Positions 53,768 to 63,287 of a stretch of 64,000 nucleotides of DNA are shown here, piece by piece. Below the pieces are notes generated by a model. That model did not search any database. It worked only from the letters and a program-made list of their open reading frames with translations, and was not told the origin of the DNA. The number at the start of each line of letters is the position of its first letter. The first letter of the stretch is position 1. Both the position numbers and the translations under genes were made by a program. Source of the DNA: an uncultured Saprospiraceae bacterium (lineage in GTDB: Bacteria; Bacteroidota; Bacteroidia; Chitinophagales; Saprospiraceae); contig CALEYL010000074.1 of NCBI GenBank assembly GCA_937926205.1, forward strand, positions 248,001 through 312,000, written 5' to 3'.

Positions 53768-53775
53768 TATCTTTG
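53768..53775 (+). promoter_or_regulatory. Possible -7 box for the repeat-protein gene
   Basis: TATCTTTG is an exact consensus match, in the divergent region between the M20 gene and the large secreted protein gene. It would give a leader of about 124 nt to the ATG at 53906. Confidence 0.4.
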
Positions 53776-53905
53776 TCACATAGGCCTTTCCTAAAGTCAT
53801 TTTCACACAAGATACAAGATTTGATTTCGTAACTTGGGCAGCGCACAACGCTTATCCTGATTCTTGTTTGTCTTTAGCGTAAAAAATTCTCAAAAACAAT
53901 CTCAC

Positions 53906-56900
53906 ATGGACTTAAACGTACTCCCTACGCAAATAACAGAACCGCTAACGCAATGTACTCAACAATCCGGCAGTCAATGCAGACAACGCCATGTATGCAC
54001 AGCCGTTATGACAGCTGTTTTGATTTTAGCCGGCTGGTTTTTACCTAACCCTGTTTTTGCACAAACAACACAATTTCAAATCATTGGCCCTTCTCAAATT
54101 TGCCTGGGGCAATGTGTGACTTATGTTGCAGAAGGCATTACCAATCCCAATATTCCGTTCACCTGGAATGTATTGCTTCCAAATGGCGCCATTCAAAGCG
54201 GCAACGGCCCTGTCTTTACGTTCTGTCCGGAATTTGCAGGGGTGAACTACATTCAGTTATACGGTTTTGGCGTAGGCGGACAAAATACGATCCTGCTCGA
54301 TTCCATACAATTAATGGTCTTTCCCTTTGGAAATTACCAAATAGCGTCCAACGTAACGGAGGTTTGCCCTGCTGCCAACCAACCCGGAGGATCGGATCCT
54401 AATGATTGTGAAACCGTTTGTTCCGGCAGCACAGTGCTCTATTCTTTAGTTGGAACGCCTGGCGGCGCCAGCAGTTTTGTAACCTGGTCTGTTCAGGGAG
54501 CGGAAAGCTATGAAATTGACCCTTCTCTGCAGCGCATCACCGTCACCTGGGGCGGGCCGGGCAATGGCAGCATCAATGTTTTTACACAGGACAACGTCTG
54601 TCCCGGAGAAGCTTCTCTTTGCGTCAACATCCTGCCCAATCCGGAGGCTTCGTTTGAAACCACCCCGGAAACCACAGGCGATACGCTGCGGATATGCCGG
54701 GGCCAGGAAGTCCTGTTTCAAAATACCAGCCAGAATGCAAGCAGCTACCTGTGGCGACTGGGAAATGCGACGGCAGAAACCACAGATGTCAGTTATACCT
54801 TCAGCACACCGGGCGTGTATGAGGTGACGCTTTTCGCTTACAATGCCTGTCTGTGTAGCGATACAGCGGCTTTGTTTATCGAAGTATTGGATGCTGAAAA
54901 TCCGGGTTTGGATTGTATTGGCACCGTTTGCGAAGGAGAGACCGTAACCTATACATCAGATGCCATGTGCGGCAGTTTTGCATGGAACGTCAGCGCCAAT
55001 GGAAATGTCATTGGCGGTGGTGGTACCGGGGATAATTTCGTTACCATCAACTGGCCGACAGGCCCCGTGGGCAGCGTAGAACTCCAGGTGAGCAGTTGCG
55101 GCAATCCCAATGTGTGTTTGGAACCGACAATTGCCACCATCCCGATTCTTTCCGACAACGCTGAAATTGCCGGCCCCGATCGCGTTTGCAAAGGCGAGAC
55201 CAGCCAGTATTCGCTGCCTGAATATGAAGGCACAACTTTCGTCTGGACGGTTTCCGGTTTTGGAACCATCGTTACCGGCCAGGGCACGCACGAAATTACC
55301 GTGGAGTGGTTCAACGGTTTCCTGCCCAACCAGTCTCAGCTCATCACCGTGACCTATGACAATTGTTACCTCGGCTGCGGTGGCACAGATTCCCTGGTTG
55401 TAAACTTGAGGCCCGAATTTCTGGCGAGCGGCCCCATTGAGGTTTGCGCAGGAGAAATAGCGGACTACACCACCCAAAACCTGCAAACCAACATGCCTTT
55501 TGCGGCCAACTGGACTGCCCGTGCATCCGATGGTACGATCGTGTGGACTTCAGCTGCTGCAACGCCCGTCGCCTCGGTAAACTGGCCGGCAACCCCGGGC
55601 ATTTATACCTTGTCGGCGATTCCCGATGTTCCCGCCGATTATTGCGGCGATGCTTACGACATCAGGGTGGCGGTAGCGCCGCCGCCGCCATCACTCAGCT
55701 TCATTAATGGTGAAGCCAATATTTGCCCCGGTCTGGCTTATACGTATACCGCCGACGGCGTCAGCCCTGCGCACAGCGTGCGTTGGGAAGTAAACAACGG
55801 CGGTACAACAACGACTTTCTACGGCAACCCTCTAAACGTGCTCTGGGGCAATACCGCCCCCTATGAAGTTTCTGCGGTACAAATCAACAACAACGGCCCC
55901 GGCTGCGCCTCTGCCCCCATCAGCTTTACCGCGCAGGCCATCAGTGGATTTGTCATCAGCGGCGATCCGGATGTTTGCGAAGATCAAACCAGCGTATTTA
56001 CGGCGCCGGTTTATTCCAGAGTCAACTACGTGTGGACCATTTCACCCGCAGACGCAGGCACCATAACCGGCAATCCGGATTCGAGTGTGGTGGAAATCCT
56101 GTGGCACCGTCCGGGCCTGGCCACCGTACAACTGGATCTTTGTTCGCAGTCGGCAAGTTTCAACGTGGATGTGCATCCCAAACCCCGGCCTGTGGTGCAA
56201 CACCCGCTTGAGCTTTGTCCGAACACAACGGCAACGGTGCAAACAACTGCGCCCTTCGACAGCTATGCATGGGAAGATGAAAACGGCGTTGAAATTTCAA
56301 GTGCAGCTACAGCAGATGTCGGGCCAGGCTATTATTTGGTCACAACCGAAAACCAGTTCGGCTGCGTAGGCGATACCACCTTTTATATAGATGGTTTTCC
56401 AGAATCTCAGATTTTTATTTCTACGCCAAGCGACCCTGGTTTCTGCCCCAATGGCCCGCTGGTCACCATCTATGCTTCAAGCAGTACAGCCGGTTATTCT
56501 TACCAGTGGTTCCACGACAATGCGCCGGTTGGGACAAATGCGCCAACCTTTGACACAAACGCATTTGGCGCCTATTTTGTCCGCATTTCAGACTCGAATG
56601 GTTGTCAATACAACTCCAATACCTTAATTTTTTACGAGTGCTGTACTGCAACAGGAGTTTGCGCCGGAGGTGGCGGTGGCGGCAGTCCGGGGGGAGGCAG
56701 CGGATCTACCTGTATACCCGGAACGGAAGTTCAAATGACGATCAACCCAACAGCGGAATGCAATACCAGCGATTTCGTCGCCAATATTCCCAACCTCGTT
56801 CCCGGCACGATCGAATGGAATTTTGCCGATGCGCTTAGCGGAGCAAATAATTTTTCCAACCTGCTCAATCCAAGCCATACTTACTCCAGAGCCGGATTTT

Positions 56901-59900
56901 ACCGGGTTTGGGTGCGGGCTCAAACGCAAAATGGCGGCAACCCAATAGCTTTGTGTTGGGACTTGCAGGTTGATACCGCCGAACTGGCTGCCGCTTTTGA
57001 ATGGGATGGGGCTTGTCCGAATGCGCCCATTGAATTTTCCGACTTATCGACATTTTTACCGATTTCAGGCATCGCAGCCTGGTCCTGGGATTTTGGAGAT
57101 CCGGCCAGCGGGATAGACAACACCTCATCGGCAACCAACCCGACGCATATTTTTGCCAGTCCGGGAACGTATACTGTGACTTTAACAGTAACCAGCACCA
57201 CCGGATGCACCTCTACCCTTTCACAGGAATTAGAGGTTTATGAACCGCCCACCGTGAGTTTCGATGATCCGCCGATTTCCTGTGAAAACGCAGCCATACC
57301 CTTTGTGGCGCTCACTTCTGCCAATGCCACTTACGTGGAATGGAATTTCGGGGATGCGCCTACCGGCGATGCCAATAGTTCCGAAGCACCGGAAAGCTAC
57401 CACCTCTATGCTGCTCCGGGAACCTATGCGGTGAGCTTGTTTGCCCAAAATATTTATGGTTGCCAAAACAGTTACACAGCAAACGTAGACATTATGCCCA
57501 ATCCGCTCAACGGAAACATCAGCCTTTCCGTACCTTCTCCCCTTTGTGAAGGCGATGAAACAACCCTGACAGCGCCTGCCGGTGGTACATCCTGGGTGTG
57601 GTCTGACAGCACTTTTTTAAACGCCATCACCGTTGGCGCAAGCGGTGTGTACAACGTCACGCTGACCAATGCCGACGGCTGTACTTATGCACCACCGGCC
57701 GAAAGAGTAGATGTCATACCTGCTCCACAATCTGCCATCAGGGCGGTAGAATACAACCGCTTTTTGCAGCCCATCGCTTATTTTTATGAAAACTATGAGG
57801 CTTGCGAAGGCACGGACGTTTTCCTGCAAACCATCGGCGGGGCTCAATACAGCTACGTGTGGTCAACCGGAGAAACAACGACGGATATTGAGTTTTCAGA
57901 AGACCGCGGCAACCAGCTTTCCGCAGGGGTTCACGATATTTCTCTGACCGTGACCGATCTGACCAACAATTGTACCAATGTGATGACTTTCAGCATTACC
58001 ATCCATGCTCTGCCGACACCTTTCCAGATCAGCGCATCGCAGGCAGGCTTGATTTGTGAAGGCAATCCAACGACTTTTTCTGTTGTCAACCCGATAGCGA
58101 CCAACACTTACGAATGGAGCAATGGCGCGATCGGAACGAGTATTGAAAGCGGAGCAGCAGGCGTCTACTTTGCAACCGCCATCAACGAATTTGGCTGCGA
58201 ACAGGAAAGCAACCAGCTGACCGTTGAGGCGGGGCCGAACATCAGCCTGATCCCCAGTGGATGCCACACGCGCTGCCGACCGGATACGCTGTGCTTTTCT
58301 CCGATCCCGGATGTGGTCAGCTATCAGTGGTACTTTGAGGGCGCTCCGATCGCTGGCGGCAACATCCCCAATGTCATTGTCGATCAAAGCGGCAGCTACT
58401 ATGTGGAAATGACCAATACCCTTGGTTGTACGTTGACTTCTGACCCGCTGGTGCTGGATTTATTCGACGGATTTGGCACGCTGGAAGGGGCTGTTTATTT
58501 TGATGTGAACAACAACGGCGTGATCGATGCGGCAGATACGACGGTGAGCAATGTGACGATAGAACTTTCAGATGCAAGCGGCCCCCTGGGAAGCGTGGCA
58601 TCGAATGCTGCCGGAGCTTACGCTTTTGCGAACCTGCCTGCTCCAAGCGACTATACGCTTAACATTGACACACTAAGTTTGCCGTACAACTATTACTACG
58701 CTATCGTAGATACGGCGCTTGCAGGATGCGATGTTGTGGCAACCGTTAATTGGCTGTTGCGTTGTACGCCTGCTTTGTCAACGCTGCAACTCAGTGCCTG
58801 CACCGGTGGCACCGTGGATTATAACGGCACCGCACTCGCGCCGGGCGCTCAGCAGGATTTCACTTTTGCGGCAAGCAATGGTTGCGATTCTGTGGTGACC
58901 GTTTCTGTGATGGAGTTGCTGCCCGTGACCTCTACCCTCCAACTCAGCGCCTGCACCGGAAGCACCGTGGATTATAACGGCACCGCACTCGCGCCGGGCG
59001 CTCAGCAGGATTTCACTTTTGCGGCAAGCAATGGTTGCGATTCTGTGGTGACCGTTTCTGTGATGGAGTTGCTGCCCGTGACCTCTACCCTCCAACTCAG
59101 CGCCTGCACCGGAAGCACCGTGGATTATAACGGCACCGCACTCGCGCCGGGCGCTCAGCAGGATTTCACTTTTGCGGCAAGCAATGGTTGCGATTCTGTG
59201 GTGACCGTTTCCGTTTTGGAATTGCTGCCGGTGACGTCTACCCTGCAACTCAGCGCATGCACAGGAAGTACGGTGGATTACAACGGCACCGCACTTGCGC
59301 CGGGGGTACAGCAGGATTTCACTTTTGCGGCAAGCAATGGTTGCGATTCTGTGGTGACCGTTTCTGTGATGGAGTTGCTGCCCGTGACCTCTACCCTCCA
59401 ACTCAGCGCCTGCACCGGAAGCACCGTGGATTATAACGGCACCGCACTCGCGCCGGGCGCTCAGCAGGATTTCACTTTTGCGGCAAGCAATGGTTGCGAT
59501 TCTGTGGTGACCGTCTCCGTGATGGAGTTGCTGCCCGTGACCTCTACCCTGCAACTCAGCGCCTGCACCGGAAGCACGGTGGATTACAACGGCACCGCAC
59601 TCGCGCCGGGCGCACAACAGGATTTCACTTTTGCGGCAAGCAATGGTTGCGATTCTGTGGTGACCGTTTCCGTAATGGAATTGCTGCCGGTGACTTCTAC
59701 CCTGCAACTCAGCGCCTGTTCCGGGAGCACGGTGGATTACAACGGCACCGCACTTGCTCCGGGCGCTCAGCAGGATTTCACTTTTGCGGCAAGCAATGGT
59801 TGTGATTCTGTGGTGACCGTGACGGTTGTTGCCTTTCCGGAAGTCAGTTTCAACGAGCTTCTTGAAGCTGGTTGCCCCAATAGCGCCGACGGAAAAATTA

Positions 59901-60598
59901 CAATCGTCGATTTGCAAGGCGGTGGCGGTCCTTACAGTTATTCCATAAACAATGGTCCACCCCAGCAGTCTCCATCTTTTATTGATGTTCCTGCGGGCGA
60001 TCACCTTCTGCAAGTTAGCGACGGAAACGGCTGCACAGGAGAAGCTCAGGTGACGCTGTCAGCGCTGGAACCGCTGATGGTAAGGGCTGAAAATGCAGAA
60101 TTGTTGTGCGACGACACACAACCGGTTCCCCTCAGTGTGTTGGTGCTTTCGGGAGACGATACGCCTTTGAGCTACCAGTGGCAGGACGGATCAACCGAAC
60201 CAGTTTTGGCAGTCACTGCTCCGGGCGCTTATTCTGTGACCGTTTCCAATGACTGCGAATCGATCATTCTTGAACCCACGGCGACGTATGAAAGATTAGG
60301 AGATCGCGCTTTGTTCTATATTCCAAATGCTTTTTCACCCAATGGGGATGGCATCAATGACGAATTTCAGGTTTTTGTCAACGACGGCGCTCTGGTGGAG
60401 CGATTCGAGCTTTTCATCTTCGACCGCTGGGGCAATTTGCTGCTGCGCAAAGACAATTCGGATGCCCGTTGGGATGGCATTTATCACAATAAACTCCTCA
60501 AACCCGATGTCTACGTATGGCGCGTTGAGGCCTTCGTGCAGTATTGCGGACAATTCCAGAAAGTGATCAAACACGGAGATGTGACCCTCGTGCGGTAA
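53906..60598 (+). CDS. Giant secreted Ig/PKD-repeat protein with type IX (type B) sorting domain
   Basis: The 2230-aa protein has a signal peptide with a long charged N-region (membrane part TAVLILAGWFLPNPVFAQ, about 35-53). Its body is a chain of Ig-like and PKD domains; clear PKD pieces are YTFSTPGVYEVTLFAYN, WDFGDPASGID and HLYAAPGTYAVSLFAQN. A glycine-rich linker lies near residue 920. An SdrD-B-like segment (about 1525-1590, GAVYFDVNNNGVIDAADTT) precedes seven 51-residue repeats (about 1625-1975). The C-terminus (FYIPNAFSPNGDGINDEF ... ELFIFDRWGN) is a gliding-motility-associated CHU_C/T9SS type B domain. It is likely a surface adhesin or filament-like scaffold. ATG 53906 is chosen to keep the signal peptide near the N-terminus; 53864 and 54008 are alternatives. 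Confidence 0.9.
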   Translation: MDLNVLPTQITEPLTQCTQQSGSQCRQRHVCTAVMTAVLILAGWFLPNPVFAQTTQFQIIGPSQICLGQCVTYVAEGITNPNIPFTWNVLLPNGAIQSGNGPVFTFCPEFAGVNYIQLYGFGVGGQNTILLDSIQLMVFPFGNYQIASNVTEVCPAANQPGGSDPNDCETVCSGSTVLYSLVGTPGGASSFVTWSVQGAESYEIDPSLQRITVTWGGPGNGSINVFTQDNVCPGEASLCVNILPNPEASFETTPETTGDTLRICRGQEVLFQNTSQNASSYLWRLGNATAETTDVSYTFSTPGVYEVTLFAYNACLCSDTAALFIEVLDAENPGLDCIGTVCEGETVTYTSDAMCGSFAWNVSANGNVIGGGGTGDNFVTINWPTGPVGSVELQVSSCGNPNVCLEPTIATIPILSDNAEIAGPDRVCKGETSQYSLPEYEGTTFVWTVSGFGTIVTGQGTHEITVEWFNGFLPNQSQLITVTYDNCYLGCGGTDSLVVNLRPEFLASGPIEVCAGEIADYTTQNLQTNMPFAANWTARASDGTIVWTSAAATPVASVNWPATPGIYTLSAIPDVPADYCGDAYDIRVAVAPPPPSLSFINGEANICPGLAYTYTADGVSPAHSVRWEVNNGGTTTTFYGNPLNVLWGNTAPYEVSAVQINNNGPGCASAPISFTAQAISGFVISGDPDVCEDQTSVFTAPVYSRVNYVWTISPADAGTITGNPDSSVVEILWHRPGLATVQLDLCSQSASFNVDVHPKPRPVVQHPLELCPNTTATVQTTAPFDSYAWEDENGVEISSAATADVGPGYYLVTTENQFGCVGDTTFYIDGFPESQIFISTPSDPGFCPNGPLVTIYASSSTAGYSYQWFHDNAPVGTNAPTFDTNAFGAYFVRISDSNGCQYNSNTLIFYECCTATGVCAGGGGGGSPGGGSGSTCIPGTEVQMTINPTAECNTSDFVANIPNLVPGTIEWNFADALSGANNFSNLLNPSHTYSRAGFYRVWVRAQTQNGGNPIALCWDLQVDTAELAAAFEWDGACPNAPIEFSDLSTFLPISGIAAWSWDFGDPASGIDNTSSATNPTHIFASPGTYTVTLTVTSTTGCTSTLSQELEVYEPPTVSFDDPPISCENAAIPFVALTSANATYVEWNFGDAPTGDANSSEAPESYHLYAAPGTYAVSLFAQNIYGCQNSYTANVDIMPNPLNGNISLSVPSPLCEGDETTLTAPAGGTSWVWSDSTFLNAITVGASGVYNVTLTNADGCTYAPPAERVDVIPAPQSAIRAVEYNRFLQPIAYFYENYEACEGTDVFLQTIGGAQYSYVWSTGETTTDIEFSEDRGNQLSAGVHDISLTVTDLTNNCTNVMTFSITIHALPTPFQISASQAGLICEGNPTTFSVVNPIATNTYEWSNGAIGTSIESGAAGVYFATAINEFGCEQESNQLTVEAGPNISLIPSGCHTRCRPDTLCFSPIPDVVSYQWYFEGAPIAGGNIPNVIVDQSGSYYVEMTNTLGCTLTSDPLVLDLFDGFGTLEGAVYFDVNNNGVIDAADTTVSNVTIELSDASGPLGSVASNAAGAYAFANLPAPSDYTLNIDTLSLPYNYYYAIVDTALAGCDVVATVNWLLRCTPALSTLQLSACTGGTVDYNGTALAPGAQQDFTFAASNGCDSVVTVSVMELLPVTSTLQLSACTGSTVDYNGTALAPGAQQDFTFAASNGCDSVVTVSVMELLPVTSTLQLSACTGSTVDYNGTALAPGAQQDFTFAASNGCDSVVTVSVLELLPVTSTLQLSACTGSTVDYNGTALAPGVQQDFTFAASNGCDSVVTVSVMELLPVTSTLQLSACTGSTVDYNGTALAPGAQQDFTFAASNGCDSVVTVSVMELLPVTSTLQLSACTGSTVDYNGTALAPGAQQDFTFAASNGCDSVVTVSVMELLPVTSTLQLSACSGSTVDYNGTALAPGAQQDFTFAASNGCDSVVTVTVVAFPEVSFNELLEAGCPNSADGKITIVDLQGGGGPYSYSINNGPPQQSPSFIDVPAGDHLLQVSDGNGCTGEAQVTLSALEPLMVRAENAELLCDDTQPVPLSVLVLSGDDTPLSYQWQDGSTEPVLAVTAPGAYSVTVSNDCESIILEPTATYERLGDRALFYIPNAFSPNGDGINDEFQVFVNDGALVERFELFIFDRWGNLLLRKDNSDARWDGIYHNKLLKPDVYVWRVEAFVQYCGQFQKVIKHGDVTLVR
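58781..59851 (+). repeat. Seven tandem 153-bp coding repeats
   Basis: Seven copies of a 153-bp unit (51 codons) start at about 58781, 58934, 59087, 59240, 59393, 59546 and 59699. Each encodes TLQLSACTGSTVDYNG, TALAPGAQQDFTFAASNG and CDSVVTVSVMELLPVTS, with one cysteine in SAC and one in GCDS. Differences are few: GGTV in copy 1, GVQQ in copy 4, CSGS in copy 7, and a changed end in copy 7. Nucleotide identity is high, including many silent positions. Confidence 0.93.
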
Positions 60599-60667
60599 AA
60601 TGAAGGAAAACGGCAGGGGGCAGGAGCAGGTTATTATTGCTTTTTGCCCCTTGCATTTTGCTTCTTT

Positions 60668-60896
60668 AGTGTCTGTCCATTCAGGAAAATGTCTGAACTT
60701 CACTTGCCTGCCCTCCGGTAGGCGGGCCTGCCGGCGAGGCAGGGAGTCCGAGAGCAAGGCTTGCGAAGGCCTGTTTCGACTCCGCTCAACGGCCGTTCGT
60801 TGAGCGGAGTCGAAACGAAATGACTGTTTTTGGGGTCAAGCATAACGCAGCTATCGGACTCCCCGCCTGCCCGGCCGGCAGGTAAAGACAGACACT
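60668..60896. mobile_element. MITE-like nested palindrome, copy 2
   Basis: The ends agtgtctgtc and gacagacact are perfect inverted repeats. Further in, gggagtccgagagc pairs with gctatcggactccc, and the sequences gagagcaaggc and cataacgcagctatcggact are shared with the element at 6408-6529. The core is a different hairpin: gtttcgactccgctcaacg and cgttgagcggagtcgaaac, perfect 19-nt arms. A gcctgcc/ggcaggc palindrome flanks each side. It lies between the convergent secreted-protein and trmB genes, 2 nt from the trmB stop. Confidence 0.75.
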
Positions 60897-60898
60897 CC

Positions 60899-61591
60899 TT
60901 ATTTAAGGACCGCCTGAACGTACTTAATCGTCTTCTTCTCCGAAAGGTGGATGTATTCGTAGTGGGTCTTGGTTTCCAGCTCGGGGAGCAGCAGCGGCCC
61001 CGCATAAATGTCGTCGTTGTGGTACAACAATTGGAGGCCAGGCTCCTGGGCAAAGGTTTCGAGGGTAAATGCGTACAGTTCCGGCGAATCTGTTTTGAGG
61101 TGGAGCAGGCTACCCGGCTTGGTGATTTTGCGGTATTCTGCTAAAAAATTGGAGGCCGTAAGGCGGCGGTTGGTTTTGCTGTTTTCGAGGAAAGGATCCG
61201 GAAAAGTGATCCAGATTTCGTCGATTTCTCCGGGAGCAAAAAACAGCGCGATTTGTTCGATGCGGGCACGCAAAAAGGCCACATTGCCGAGGTTTTCAGA
61301 TAAAGCAATTTTGGCGCCTTTCCAGATGCGCGCGCCTTTCACATCAACCCCGATGAAATTTCGTTCCGGATAACGGCGTGCCAGTTCGAGGCTGTACTCG
61401 CCACGGCCGCAAGCCAATTCCAGCGTAATGGGGTTTTCGTTCCCAAAATGCTGTTGCGCCCATCGGCCCTTCACATCGGCAGGCTGGCCATTGCGGCCCG
61501 CCAATTCCGGGAATTTCGGGTCAAAATTTTCGTAAACATTGGGAAAAGTAAGCAGCTCGGCAAATTTCTGCAGCTTATTTCGCTTGCTCAT
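60899..61591 (-). CDS. trmB: tRNA (guanine-N7)-methyltransferase
   Basis: The 230-aa TrmB methylates G46 in the variable loop of tRNA using S-adenosylmethionine. Motif I is LELACGRGEYSLELAR (about 58-72), FIGVDVKGARIWKGA binds SAM, and IWITFPDPFLENSKTNRRL is the family signature PDPWxKxxHxKRR-like region. There is no signal peptide. Start ATG 61591. It is convergent with the large secreted protein gene. Confidence 0.94.
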   Translation of the reverse strand: MSKRNKLQKFAELLTFPNVYENFDPKFPELAGRNGQPADVKGRWAQQHFGNENPITLELACGRGEYSLELARRYPERNFIGVDVKGARIWKGAKIALSENLGNVAFLRARIEQIALFFAPGEIDEIWITFPDPFLENSKTNRRLTASNFLAEYRKITKPGSLLHLKTDSPELYAFTLETFAQEPGLQLLYHNDDIYAGPLLLPELETKTHYEYIHLSEKKTIKYVQAVLK

Positions 61592-61665
61592 GGTTCGTCA
61601 ATCTCAATTTTCATCAGTAGCGGCATCCATTCCGCCAGGGCCAAAGGTTCAGTGGCCGGCTGATT

Positions 61666-62268
61666 TCATTTATTTACCTGGTAAGAAACATCAAAATCAT
61701 CGAGCACCATGTCCATAATCGGATCTTCGCCCACTTTATAACCATCGCGGAGGTGGTAGCCGTAAAAGCGCCCCAGCGTACTCCAATAGGTAGCGGTAAA
61801 GCCGCCTTTCAGCTCTTTGATAAGCTCAAAGGTAGGAATTTGCAACTCTCGCTCAATCATTTTTATGAGGAGCAGTCCCCGTGTTTTCGAAAGGTTTTTT
61901 AAAGGATCCTCAAAGCGTTCTTTGAGGTCTTTTTGCATTGCTTTCAGGTATTTTTTCCGCTCCCGCTTGCGCATGTCGTCGGAATAGTACTCGATTTCAC
62001 GAAATACTTTGATGGCTTCCACAGCGTATGGATAGACTTCTGCCGCAAATATGCGGTACTTCCGGTACTTTTTGTAATCGTCCTCGTTGTCGAATTGTTT
62101 GGGCGAGGAGATGGAAACATCATCCAGCGTTGCCAGAATCACCGTATCGCCACAACCGTCTATCATGAACGGGAATACCTGCCCATTGATGATGGTTTGG
62201 CCAACTCTCTGGGCCTTCACCACAGAAACGGCGCTAAAAAGAACCATTGCTATAAGGATGTTTTTCAT
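61666..62268 (-). CDS. DUF4294 family exported protein
   Basis: The 200-aa protein begins with a signal peptide (KNILIAMVLFSAVSVVKAQ). The body matches DUF4294 of Bacteroidota: IFAAEVYPYAVEAIKVFREIE, RKKYLKAMQKDLKERFEDPL, and LLLIKMIERELQIPTFELIKELKGG. The function of the family is unknown. ATG 62268 is chosen for the signal peptide; the frame is open to 62337. It precedes trmB on the same strand by 75 bp. Confidence 0.85.
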   Translation of the reverse strand: MKNILIAMVLFSAVSVVKAQRVGQTIINGQVFPFMIDGCGDTVILATLDDVSISSPKQFDNEDDYKKYRKYRIFAAEVYPYAVEAIKVFREIEYYSDDMRKRERKKYLKAMQKDLKERFEDPLKNLSKTRGLLLIKMIERELQIPTFELIKELKGGFTATYWSTLGRFYGYHLRDGYKVGEDPIMDMVLDDFDVSYQVNK

Positions 62269-62444
62269 GATTTGGACGTTGTGAAACAGACTGCGAAGTT
62301 GAAGACTATTTTTGTTAATTGCAAATATACAATACAACGTTGAGACCGCTGTGCTGTTGCAGGGTAACAGGGTTTAGGAAAAGATTAACGATAGCGGATC
62401 TCGCTCTAATCTGATCAAAATGGATATCAGGAAGATAAAAAATG

Positions 62445-62452
62445 TATTTTTG
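62445..62452 (+). promoter_or_regulatory. -7 promoter box for the toxin-antitoxin pair
   Basis: TATTTTTG is an exact match. Transcription would start near 62459, only a few nt before the antitoxin ATG at 62463 or 62469, so the mRNA would be nearly leaderless. Confidence 0.45.
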
Positions 62453-62462
62453 TACAAAATGA

Positions 62463-62744
62463 ATGACTATGATCGCGCCAGCAGTCCTTGATAAAATCAA
62501 TGCATTACCAATCCCGGTGCAGGAACAGCTTTTTTTGTACGTAGATTTTTTGTATACCGTTTACAGATCAGATACAGATGGAGAGGATGCTTCCGACTTT
62601 TTGGAACGGCATGAATTGAGCGATGAGGGCAAAGCTTTTCTGGAAAAACGCCTCGAATCAGCTTTGTCTAACCCAGATCAGCGAAAAAAATGGCAGGAAG
62701 TACGCGATAAAATGGCTCAAAAATATCAATGGCCTGAAAATTGA
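62463..62744 (+). CDS. Antitoxin of a RelE/ParE-type toxin-antitoxin pair
   Basis: The 93-aa protein has the sequence style of DUF2281-like/RelB-ParD antitoxins: a helical N-terminus (VLDKINALPIPVQEQLFLYVDFLY) and a charged C-terminal helix (EDASDFLERHELSDEGKAFLEKRL ... DQRKKWQEVRDKMAQKY) likely to wrap the toxin. No classical DNA-binding motif is certain. It ends 4 nt before the toxin start, the usual order. An ATG at 62469 is an alternative start. Confidence 0.75.
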   Translation: MTMIAPAVLDKINALPIPVQEQLFLYVDFLYTVYRSDTDGEDASDFLERHELSDEGKAFLEKRLESALSNPDQRKKWQEVRDKMAQKYQWPEN

Positions 62745-62748
62745 GTTT

Positions 62749-63057
62749 ATGTATGACCTTGAACTCTCTGAAGAAGCTATTTCTGACTATGAAAGCGCTC
62801 TGGCCTGGTACGAAGAACAAAAAACCGGCCTTGGTTTTGATTTTTCAGTTCGGCTATCTGACCTGTTTTCCGATATAGTCGAACACCCATCTGCCCAGCG
62901 CTTTCTTTTTGGAAACTGCCGTTTTGCTTTCGTGAAGCAATTCCCTTTCAAAGTTTACTTTTTTGTTGATGAAGCTAATCTTTCAATCCTCATATTCGCC
63001 ATCCTTCATGAAAAGCGCAATCCTGAGATATGGAAGAAAAGAAGCAAAGGATTATAA
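62749..63057 (+). CDS. RelE/ParE family toxin
   Basis: The 102-aa protein has the RelE/ParE fold order: helical pair LSEEAISDYESALAWYEEQKTGLGFDFSVRLSDLF, then strands RFLFGNCRFAFVKQFPFKVYFFVDEANLSILIFAILHEKR. The C-terminal HEKRNPEIWKKR supplies the His/Arg/Lys residues seen in many ribosome-dependent RelE nucleases, but ParE-type gyrase poisons cannot be excluded. ATG 62749 is 4 nt after the antitoxin stop; upstream frame to 62623 overlaps the antitoxin. Confidence 0.85.
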   Translation: MYDLELSEEAISDYESALAWYEEQKTGLGFDFSVRLSDLFSDIVEHPSAQRFLFGNCRFAFVKQFPFKVYFFVDEANLSILIFAILHEKRNPEIWKKRSKGL

Positions 63058-63287
63058 AGATTTCGCGTTAAACACCTTCTTAAAAACACATTAAACTTCC
63101 GTTAAATCTGAACCCTTTTCAGGATCGGGCTTAACGCCGCGGCCAACCTGTTTATCCCCTGCCCAATCCGACTTTGGCTGATTTTCCTTAAATGGCGTTC
63201 TCAAAAGTGTTAAATTCGTAATTTGTTTGCCCGAACTTCGCTCGTAAAAAGGATTTACATTGGCATTTAAAAGAAGTCCAACCGATC
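63058..63287. other. Intergenic stretch after the toxin gene
   Basis: About 230 bases with no recognisable gene or strong hairpin, ending at the actaccggacattt element. Confidence 0.4.

Noticed and set aside
58781..59851. The seven-copy array as a CRISPR
   Set aside because: The units are contiguous 153-bp in-frame coding repeats without unique spacers.
58778..60013. A 411-codon open frame on the minus strand opposite the tandem repeats
   Set aside because: It stays open only because the repeat unit is a multiple of three and has no antisense stop in that frame. The product is a repetitive His/Arg/Gly-rich sequence without protein-like features.
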